From: Scleromatobacter sp039920745
GTDB lineage: Bacteria; Pseudomonadota; Gammaproteobacteria; Burkholderiales; Burkholderiaceae_C
Assembly: GCA_039920745.1 (NCBI GenBank)
Contig: JBDSDD010000029.1
Coordinates: 1-64,000 of the forward strand
Direction: 5' to 3'
Length of the DNA stretch: 64,000 bases
Shown: positions 51,685 to 58,158 of the stretch, in pieces
Layout of the letters: each line of letters starts with the position of its first letter
How positions within the stretch are numbered: position 1 is the stretch's first letter
The notes under the pieces: model-generated
Told to the model about the DNA's origin: nothing
Seen by the model: only the letters and a program-made list of their open reading frames with translations
The model's database searches: none
Made by a program: the position numbers and the translations under genes

Positions 51685-53010
51685 ATGAGCACACGACCGA
51701 CCGCGCTGGCCATCGCGCGCGCCATGCTGACCACGCCCGTGAGCCGCTTCGGCATGCTGGAACGCATGCCGCTGTGCACGCGCTTGTCCGCGGAGGCCAA
51801 CTGCGAGCTGGTGGACCTCATGCTGGGCAAGGGCCTGAACAGCCACTGGACGGTCGAGCGCCTGGCCGACGAACTGGAGGACGAGGCGACCTTTTACATC
51901 GCCTGTGACATGGCCAAGCGTCGACCGCTGATCCACGGCTGGTTCATGACGCGTGCCACGACGCTCTCCGCGCAGCCCACATCGCTGCGCGGCATCGAGC
52001 GCCCGCTGTGGCCCAGCATCGGCCGCCTGGCCGAGGGGCTGGATGTCTCGGGCGAAGGGCTCTGGCGCCTGACGCGCAGCGCGTCCTGGCAGCGCCGGGC
52101 GCCGCTGGGCGAGCAGCACTACCGCTACGAACTGCTGCCCAAGCGCACCGGCGGCTGGCGCCTGCTCGAAGTGCCGCATCCGTACCTGCGCGAACTGCAG
52201 CGCAAGCTGCTCCACGAACTCGTGGCGCAGGTGCCGCCGCACGAGGCCGCATGCGCCTATGTGCGCGGCCGGTCGGTGGTCGACCACGCGCGCGCCCACG
52301 CCGGCCAGGCCGTGCTGCTCAAGTTCGACCTGCAGGACTTCTTCGCGACCGTGCGCGCGTCGCGCGTGCACGCGACCTTCGTCGCGTTTGGCTACTCGCG
52401 AGCCGTCGCGCGCGAGCTGATGGCCTTGTGCACCACCGCCACCCCCGAGCCGGTGCTGGAGCGGCTGCGCGCGGACGGTGGCCTCACCTGGGCGCAGGCG
52501 CGACGCTTTCGCGACGCGCACCTGCCGCAAGGCGCGCCAACCTCGGCCGCCCTGGCCAACCTGTGCGCGTTCCGCCTGGACACCCGCATCGCCGGCCTCG
52601 CGCAGGCGCTCGGCGCGCGCTACACCCGTTACGCGGACGACATCGTGCTGTCGGGCGACGCGAGCCTGCGGCGCTGGGCCGATCGCATCGCGGTGCGCGT
52701 CGCCGGCTTCGCGCTGGACGAGGGCTTTGCGCTGAACCACCGCAAGACGCGCTGCGTGACGGCGTCGCGCCGTCAGCAGGTCGCCAACATCGTCGTCAAC
52801 GCGAAGCCGAACCTGCCGCGCGACGAGTTCGACCGTCTGAAGGCGACCTTGCATCGCTGCGTGACGCAAGGCCCATCGACGCAGAACCGTGCCGGCGTGC
52901 CGCAGTGGGAGCAGCACCTGCGCGGTCGCGTCGCCTGGGCCGCGCAGATCAACGCGGACAAGGCGCAGCGCTTGCAGCGACTGCTGGAACGCATCGACTG
53001 GAGCGCCTAG
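51685..53010 (+). CDS. Retron-type reverse transcriptase
   Basis: A 441-residue RNA-directed DNA polymerase. Palm motifs: KFDLQDFFATV with catalytic Asp (213-223), LPQGAPTS (280-287), TRYADDIVLSG with YADD at 316-319, and NHRKTRC in the thumb-side block. There is no endonuclease or maturase domain. The C-terminal LRGRVAWAAQINADKAQRLQRLLERI layout is retron-like, though the usual VTG of retron thumbs reads VAN. About 150 uncharacterised residues precede the polymerase. The start MSTRPT has GGAG four bases upstream. A candidate msr-msd lies directly upstream. The stop shares CTAG (53007-53010) with the convergent barrel gene. Confidence 0.88.
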   Translation: MSTRPTALAIARAMLTTPVSRFGMLERMPLCTRLSAEANCELVDLMLGKGLNSHWTVERLADELEDEATFYIACDMAKRRPLIHGWFMTRATTLSAQPTSLRGIERPLWPSIGRLAEGLDVSGEGLWRLTRSASWQRRAPLGEQHYRYELLPKRTGGWRLLEVPHPYLRELQRKLLHELVAQVPPHEAACAYVRGRSVVDHARAHAGQAVLLKFDLQDFFATVRASRVHATFVAFGYSRAVARELMALCTTATPEPVLERLRADGGLTWAQARRFRDAHLPQGAPTSAALANLCAFRLDTRIAGLAQALGARYTRYADDIVLSGDASLRRWADRIAVRVAGFALDEGFALNHRKTRCVTASRRQQVANIVVNAKPNLPRDEFDRLKATLHRCVTQGPSTQNRAGVPQWEQHLRGRVAWAAQINADKAQRLQRLLERIDWSA

Positions 53011-53828
53011 AAGCTGGACGACACGCCCAGCCCCGCCTGGAACGGCGGCGCCGTCTCGCTGAGGCCGCGCGTCACCGCGAAGTCGATCTGGGTGGAGGGC
53101 GTGGCGACGAACGTGATGCCGGCGTCGACGCTGGTGGAGGCGCCGGCGATCTGCAAGGTGGCCATGCGGTCGCGGGCCATGTCGACGAAGGTGCGCCACT
53201 GCGGCGACCATGTCTTGCCCAGCGTCACCGCCAGCGTGCCGGTGGACTGGCGCCGGCCCTGCGTGTAGTCGATGGCCATGCCCGGCATCACGCCGAGCGA
53301 GAAGTCGTTGGGCAGCGCCCATTCGCCGCTGAGGCTCATCGTGGGGCGCAGGGCGGCGTTGTGCGCGTCGGCGGCCTGGATGTCGGGCATCCACGCGGCC
53401 GCGGGCACATGCGAGTTGGCGTCGCCGTGCACGACGCGCCAGCGCGCGCCCAGCGACATGTCGATCGCGTCGGTGGATGCGCTCGTCGGCTCGTCGGAGA
53501 AATCGTTGGGCACCGGGCCGCGCGAGACGATTGCCGTGGCGCGGGTGACGTACGGCGAGCCCAGGCTCAGGCGCCACGACGTGGCCATCACGCGTGAGAC
53601 GACGTTCTCGCGCAGCACGGAGACGACGGCACGCTCCTTCTCCAGCGTCTCGTCGATCAGCTTGCGCGCGGCGGCGACGAAGCCGGTGGGCCTGGCGGCC
53701 GGCATGGCGACGGGCGTGCTCGGTGCGTACAGGTCGTCGGCAGCGGCCAGGGCCGGCGTGCTCGCGACGAGCGCGGCAGCGGCACATACGGCGGCGGGTA
53801 TCGTGACGGTGGAGCGGAAGGGACGCAT
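53007..53828 (-). CDS. Outer-membrane beta-barrel protein, paralog 2
   Basis: A 273-residue protein with a signal peptide (MRPFRSTVTIPAAVCAAAAL to ALA) and C-terminal Phe (GLGVSSSF). The sequence DMSLGARWRVVHGDAN, LGVMPGMAIDY and GTLAVTLGKTWSPQWRTFVDMA aligns closely with DVSLGAKWRVRGGDAG, LGVMPGVYRD and GVMAITLGKSWTPRLQSFVELA of the gene at 54249-55058. Family as for paralog 1 (transporter-type barrel). Monocistronic, convergent with the reverse transcriptase gene and sharing its stop tetranucleotide. Role unknown. Confidence 0.75.
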   Translation of the reverse strand: MRPFRSTVTIPAAVCAAAALVASTPALAAADDLYAPSTPVAMPAARPTGFVAAARKLIDETLEKERAVVSVLRENVVSRVMATSWRLSLGSPYVTRATAIVSRGPVPNDFSDEPTSASTDAIDMSLGARWRVVHGDANSHVPAAAWMPDIQAADAHNAALRPTMSLSGEWALPNDFSLGVMPGMAIDYTQGRRQSTGTLAVTLGKTWSPQWRTFVDMARDRMATLQIAGASTSVDAGITFVATPSTQIDFAVTRGLSETAPPFQAGLGVSSSF

Positions 53829-54108
53829 GGAAACCGGGTGCTGGGTCGGATCAAGACACTTCGCAAGAAGGTGCGCGAGGCACCCGCCGCCGCGTCCTGG
53901 GGGAGTGGAGTGATCTTGCTGGACCGCCCGGAAAGGCGTCAACGCATGAACTGCCGGATCCGGGGCCTGTTCGTCTTGTAACGTTACGCGACGTGTCGTG
54001 CCGACTCGTCGCAAGTAGCCCGAGCTCGACGATTCGGAAGTCGGACTGTGGTCGCGCCGCGCCCGCGTGACCAGCGCTGCAGCGCGGTTCCAGGCCGGAA
54101 ACCGGGCA
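53829..54108. other. Intergenic segment upstream of barrel paralog 2
   Basis: 280 bp with no convincing gene. GTAACGTTAC (53978-53987), a perfect 10-bp palindrome about 150 bp before the barrel gene, is the only site that stands out. Confidence 0.4.
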
Positions 54109-54245
54109 TTAGTTCACGCTTGCCCTGGCCAGCTCGAACACCCCGACGGCCTCCACCCGTTGCGCGGCCTGCCGCTCCAGGCTCGCGGCGGGAGCCGCCG
54201 ATTGCTCGACCAGCGCTGCATCTTGTTGCTTGAGCCGGTCGAGCC
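54109..54245 (-). pseudogene. C-terminal remnant of a methyl-accepting chemotaxis protein
   Basis: On the minus strand the frame ending at TAA (54109-54111) reads QQDAALVEQSAAPAASLERQ, then AAQRVEAVGVFELARASVN. This is the conserved end of betaproteobacterial chemoreceptors (QQNAALVEQSAAAAxSLxxQAxxLVEAVxVFxL). Only about 45 codons remain; upstream lies the barrel paralog 3 stop, so the signalling and sensor domains are gone. It shows that this locus has lost DNA. Confidence 0.7.
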
Positions 54246-54248
54246 GCG

Positions 54249-55058
54249 TCAGAACCGCGACGACACGCTCAGTCCGCCGCGCACCTGCTGCGCTGCGTTA
54301 CCCGACAGGCTGCGCGAGACGACCAGGTCCATCTCCAGCGTCTTGGAGGCGGAAAAGGCGACGCCGGTGTCGACGTTGAGCAGGGAGGCGCCGGCCTGCG
54401 AACGCGACAGCCGCTGCCCCGCCAGCTCCACGAAGCTCTGCAGCCGCGGCGTCCACGACTTGCCGAGCGTGATCGCCATCACGCCGGCGGCAAAGTGCTT
54501 GCCGTCGCCTCCGCGGTCGCGGTAGACGCCCGGCATGACGCCGAGTGTCAGTTGGGCAGGCAACTCCCATTGGGCGGTCGCGCGCAGCGACGGCCGGACC
54601 TGGCGGTCGCGGAACGCCGGCGAGCCCATCGTCGTCTCGACGTCGGCCAGCCACGCGACGCCCGGCAGCCAGCCGGCGTCGCCGCCGCGCACGCGCCACT
54701 TCGCGCCGAGCGACACGTCGCTGAAGCCGCGCAGGCGGCGCATGCGGTCATGCGAGGTCTCCAGCGGCAGCTCGTCCGCCGGACTCGCGGCCGCGGCGCG
54801 CAGTTCCATCGTCTGGCTCGGGTTGACCGGCAGGTCCAGCGTCGCGAAGTGCGAGGTGAACCGGGAAACGGCGTGCTCGTGCGGGCCGGGCAGCAGCGGG
54901 AAGACGGGATCGAACTGCCACTGGCCGCCACCGACGACGGCGGGCGAATCGAGGAAGTCGAGGTGGCCGCCGGCCGGCTCGGCCAGGGCGCCAGCGCATG
55001 CAGCGGCCGTCAGCAGGGCGGCAGCGATGGCGCGGAGAGCAGGGTTGAAGCAGCGCAT
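54249..55058 (-). CDS. Outer-membrane beta-barrel protein, paralog 3
   Basis: A 269-residue protein: signal peptide MRCFNPALRAIAAALLTAAA to ALA, mature barrel ending GLSVSSRF. It is the closest relative of paralog 2 and shares the DVSLGAKWRV and GVMAITLGKSWTP blocks. No lipobox. The three paralogs share orientation (minus) and bracket the retron-like unit. Function unknown; transport of a hydrophobic or aromatic compound is the usual guess for this barrel family. Confidence 0.75.
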   Translation of the reverse strand: MRCFNPALRAIAAALLTAAACAGALAEPAGGHLDFLDSPAVVGGGQWQFDPVFPLLPGPHEHAVSRFTSHFATLDLPVNPSQTMELRAAAASPADELPLETSHDRMRRLRGFSDVSLGAKWRVRGGDAGWLPGVAWLADVETTMGSPAFRDRQVRPSLRATAQWELPAQLTLGVMPGVYRDRGGDGKHFAAGVMAITLGKSWTPRLQSFVELAGQRLSRSQAGASLLNVDTGVAFSASKTLEMDLVVSRSLSGNAAQQVRGGLSVSSRF

Positions 55059-55191
55059 GACAGGCCAGTCGATCGGGGAGGCGCTGGCAGGCCGATGAAC
55101 GTGGCCATCTCAACGCGGGATGGTCCGATATTGAAGGCGGCTCGCCCCTTCGAAAGCCGCATGAGCTGCGCAATTGCCGGGCAGTTTGGCC

Positions 55192-56496
55192 TTAGCCCAT
55201 GATGACCTGGAAGCTGTGCTCGTAGGCCGCGGTCAGCGACTCGAGGCGTACCAGCAAGGCTTCGCTTGCCTGCACCAGCGCGCGCCGGCCCGCGCCCGTG
55301 CCGCACGCGTCGACGCCGCCGAGCAGACGCAACCAGTCGTCGCGCACCTGCTCCAGCGTCGAGCGGATCTCGGGCGAGGTCAACGGCGCCTGCTCGAGTT
55401 CGCGCTGCGCGGCCTCGAAGTCATCGAGCGCGGCTTCGTGGCGCCGCAGCAGCGCCTGCGGCTCGCTGCTGGCGGCGCCGATCGCTGCCATCAGGCCTTC
55501 CTTGGCGATGTGCTGCACGCGCATGCGCTGGCGCCCGCATTGATTGACGATGTGCAGGGCGCGCCGGCCAGCTGCTGCCTGCAGCGCCTCGGTCAGCAGT
55601 TCGGCGGCGGCCAGCATCTGCGCGGCGAGCGCGTCGACGTGGCGCAGCGCCGAGGCGTCGATGCGCGGGGCATCCAGCGCCTGGGCCAGCACCTGCCAGC
55701 AAAGTTCGGTGCGGGTATACGCCGGCTGCGCGGAGGTGGTCGCGCATTGCGGGGCGAGCATTTCGAGGTTGTCGCGCACCCGTTGCATGGACTGCGTCTT
55801 GAGCAGGGCCGTGTCGCGCGTGTCGATCTTGAGGAGTTGCTGCGCGGCCAGGCGCACCAGGCGTTGCGACAGCATGCGCAACTGCCCCGCGCGGTTCATC
55901 GCGTCGGCCCAGCGCGCCGCCTCGACCACCGCGCGCGACAGCTCGCCGATGCGCAGGTTGACGCTCATCGCCGCGCCGCGCAGCAGCCGGAAGGCCTCCT
56001 CTTCCCCGAGACCGCGCGCCGACATCAGCACACCCTTGGCGCGGTCGACCCACTTGCGCTCGTCGAGCTGTTCGTGCGCGCGCGCCGCGACACGGCGCAG
56101 CGCGTCGTCGTGCCGGTGGCGCGCGCGTGCGAGCGCCAGCGCCGACTCGATCTCGGCCGCGGCGATGCTGCCGTCGCCCGCCACGCCAAGCATCTGCCAG
56201 TGGTGGACGCCGCAGGCCATGGCGAGTTCGGCGTCGGCCGCGCTGATGAGCGCCGGCGGCGTGAGCAACAGCACGCTCAAAGGCGGCTCGCCATCCCAGC
56301 CCGACAGCGCCGCGACGACCTCCGGCGTGATCCCGCTGGCCAGGCAGATGAGCTGCGTGACCGATCCGTCGTTGGTGCATTGCACCAATTTGTCGCCCCC
56401 GCACGCCGCACCCAGGTGCACGCCGCTGCGAGCCAGCGCGGTGCGCCAGGCTGCATCGTGTGCGGTGGTGAGATCGAGCAGGACGGCGGAAGTCAT
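55192..56496 (-). CDS. ANTAR-domain antiterminator with PilJ/NarX-like sensing domain
   Basis: A 434-residue protein. Residues 1-125 resemble a degenerate receiver. Residues about 145-195 form an ANTAR RNA-binding domain (RKWVDRAKGVLMSARGLGEEEAFRLLRGAAMS). A helical domain follows, containing MNRAGQLRMLSQRL (200-213), like the nitrate-binding P-box of NarX/PilJ-type sensors, and a second VNQCGRQRMRVQ copy near residue 330. Divergent from the nitrate operon, it should be a nitrate-responsive antiterminator (inference). The order ANTAR then sensor is the reverse of NasR. The start MTSAVLLDL was chosen over one 20 codons upstream. Confidence 0.82.
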   Translation of the reverse strand: MTSAVLLDLTTAHDAAWRTALARSGVHLGAACGGDKLVQCTNDGSVTQLICLASGITPEVVAALSGWDGEPPLSVLLLTPPALISAADAELAMACGVHHWQMLGVAGDGSIAAAEIESALALARARHRHDDALRRVAARAHEQLDERKWVDRAKGVLMSARGLGEEEAFRLLRGAAMSVNLRIGELSRAVVEAARWADAMNRAGQLRMLSQRLVRLAAQQLLKIDTRDTALLKTQSMQRVRDNLEMLAPQCATTSAQPAYTRTELCWQVLAQALDAPRIDASALRHVDALAAQMLAAAELLTEALQAAAGRRALHIVNQCGRQRMRVQHIAKEGLMAAIGAASSEPQALLRRHEAALDDFEAAQRELEQAPLTSPEIRSTLEQVRDDWLRLLGGVDACGTGAGRRALVQASEALLVRLESLTAAYEHSFQVIMG

Positions 56497-56848
56497 GGCC
56501 TTTGCGAGGGGAATGCCGGCGTGCGAGGGCTTGCCTGACCCGCTGGCTGCTTGCACGGTTCGTGCCGCCGAATATCCGGCACGGCACTTGCGTAAGAAGG
56601 AACGTGGTGCAACGACGCATCACCCGTCAGGTGCAAGCGGCCAGCAGGCCGCCGACCAGAACGCGAGCCCGGCGCTCGCCGCTTCGGGTCTTCGCGATGC
56701 CTCGCGCATCGGCCCTCGTCGGTACTCAGTCACTGTGGCCCGGACTTGCTCCGCGTGCTCCAGGTCACCCTCCCTCGTCCATCGTCCCGCAGGCACGCGC
56801 AGTGTCGGCGGTGCCGTTGCTCTCCCACTCCACAGGATGAAGCCCGCC
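56497..56848. promoter_or_regulatory. Divergent leader of the nitrate assimilation operon
   Basis: 352 bp that must hold the promoters of both the ANTAR gene and the nitrate operon. Several hairpins are visible: GCACG-GTT-CGTGC (56553-56565), GCGGCC-AGCA-GGCCGC (56637-56652) and GCGAGC-CCGGC-GCTCGC (56663-56679). ANTAR proteins act on tandem hairpins in such leaders. I did not find the exact A-x-x-G hexaloop pair, so the antitermination site is not proven. AGGA at 56834-56837 is the transporter ribosome-binding site. Confidence 0.5.
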
Positions 56849-58123
56849 ATGACCTCCTTCAGGAAATTCCTCAGCACCGGCCACGCCCCCACGTTGTTCG
56901 CCGCCTTCCTGTACTTCGCGTTCTCGTGCTGTACGTGGGTGCTGAACGGCGCGATGGCGCCGTTCATCAGCGACACCTTCCACCTGAGCCCTGCGCAGAA
57001 GGGGCTGATGTTGTCGGTTCCCATCATCGCCGGCGCGCTGTTCCGCTTTCCGCTGGGCGTGCTGTCGCAGTACATCGGGCGCAAGCGGGCGACGCTGGTG
57101 GAGATGAGCCTGATCTCCATCGCGATGCTGCTCGGCTTCTTCTTCGTGCAGAGCTTCAGCGCGCTGCTGGCGATGGGCGTGCTGCTGGGCGTGGCGGGCG
57201 CGAGCTTCGGCGTCGCGATGTCGTTGGGTTCGGGCTCGTTTCCCGCCGAGCACAAGGGCCTGGCGATGGGCATCGTGGGCGCCGGCAACGTCGGCACCGC
57301 GGTGGCCGTGCTGATCGCGCCGCCGCTGGCGCAGTGGCTCGGCTGGCAGACGGTGTATGCCGTGGCCGCTGTCACGATGACCATCCCGATGGCCGTGATG
57401 ATCTTCATGGCCAAGGAGCCGACGGACGTCGACAAGCACGCCGGCCTGCGCGAGCAGCTCGCCTGCCTGGTCGAACGCGACGGTTGGGCGTTCAGCCTGA
57501 TCTATGCCGTGACCTTCGGCGGCTTCATCGGCTTCATCAGCTTCCTGCCGTCCTACTACCACGACCAGTTTGGCGTCACCAAGGTGCAGGCCGGCCAGCT
57601 CACGATGGTGATCGCCTTCGTCGGCGCCGTCACGCGCATCATCGGCGGCTGGTTGTCCGACCGGCTCGGCGGCATCAACACGCTCACCGTCGTGCTGGCG
57701 GTCGTGGCCACCGGCCTGGCCTGCTGCGGCCTCGCGATGGGCTCGCTGGCGCTGACCACCGTGCTGCTGATCGCCTGCTTCGCGGCGCTGGGTGCCGGCA
57801 ACGGCGCCGTCTACCAGCTGGTGCCGCTGCGCTGGCCGCTGACCACCGCCATCGCCGGCTCGATGATCGGTGAGCTCGGCGCCCTCGGCGGCGGCCTCGT
57901 GCCCAGCACGATGGGCCTGGCGCGCCAGTACCTGGGCACGTATGCCTGGGGCTTCGCGTTCTTCGCCACGCTGGCGCTCGCCACGCTGGTGCTGCTGCGC
58001 TCGTTGCAGTCGTCGTGGACCGGCAAGTGGGTCGGCGCCGGCGGCCGGGCGCATGCCGTCGCGGCGCGCGCTGCGGTCGGCTCGCACGCGATCGCGCCGG
58101 CCGAGCTGGCCAAAGCGGCCTGA
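56849..58123 (+). CDS. Nitrate/nitrite MFS transporter (NarK/NasA type)
   Basis: A 424-residue major facilitator protein with about twelve helices. The nitrate signature motifs are present: GVAGASFGVAMSLGSGSFP region in helix 5 and GALGGGLVPSTMG in helix 11. It begins FRKFLSTGHAPTLFAAFLYF, usual for the NasA branch. It imports nitrate for assimilation. An ATG four codons earlier coincides with the AGGA Shine-Dalgarno, so 56849 was preferred. First gene of the operon; nirB follows 35 nt later. Confidence 0.93.
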   Translation: MTSFRKFLSTGHAPTLFAAFLYFAFSCCTWVLNGAMAPFISDTFHLSPAQKGLMLSVPIIAGALFRFPLGVLSQYIGRKRATLVEMSLISIAMLLGFFFVQSFSALLAMGVLLGVAGASFGVAMSLGSGSFPAEHKGLAMGIVGAGNVGTAVAVLIAPPLAQWLGWQTVYAVAAVTMTIPMAVMIFMAKEPTDVDKHAGLREQLACLVERDGWAFSLIYAVTFGGFIGFISFLPSYYHDQFGVTKVQAGQLTMVIAFVGAVTRIIGGWLSDRLGGINTLTVVLAVVATGLACCGLAMGSLALTTVLLIACFAALGAGNGAVYQLVPLRWPLTTAIAGSMIGELGALGGGLVPSTMGLARQYLGTYAWGFAFFATLALATLVLLRSLQSSWTGKWVGAGGRAHAVAARAAVGSHAIAPAELAKAA

Positions 58124-58158
58124 TCTCCTGACACCTGATTCCAACGAGGGCGCACGCC

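Noticed and set aside
53978..53987. GTAACGTTAC perfect palindrome
   Set aside because: Ten base pairs in 64 kb can occur by chance, and no neighbouring regulator or second copy was found.
56553..56679. Possible ANTAR target hairpins in the nitrate operon leader
   Set aside because: Stems are clear, but none of the loops fits the required hexaloop with A at position 1 and G at position 4, so I describe only the leader and do not call a binding site.
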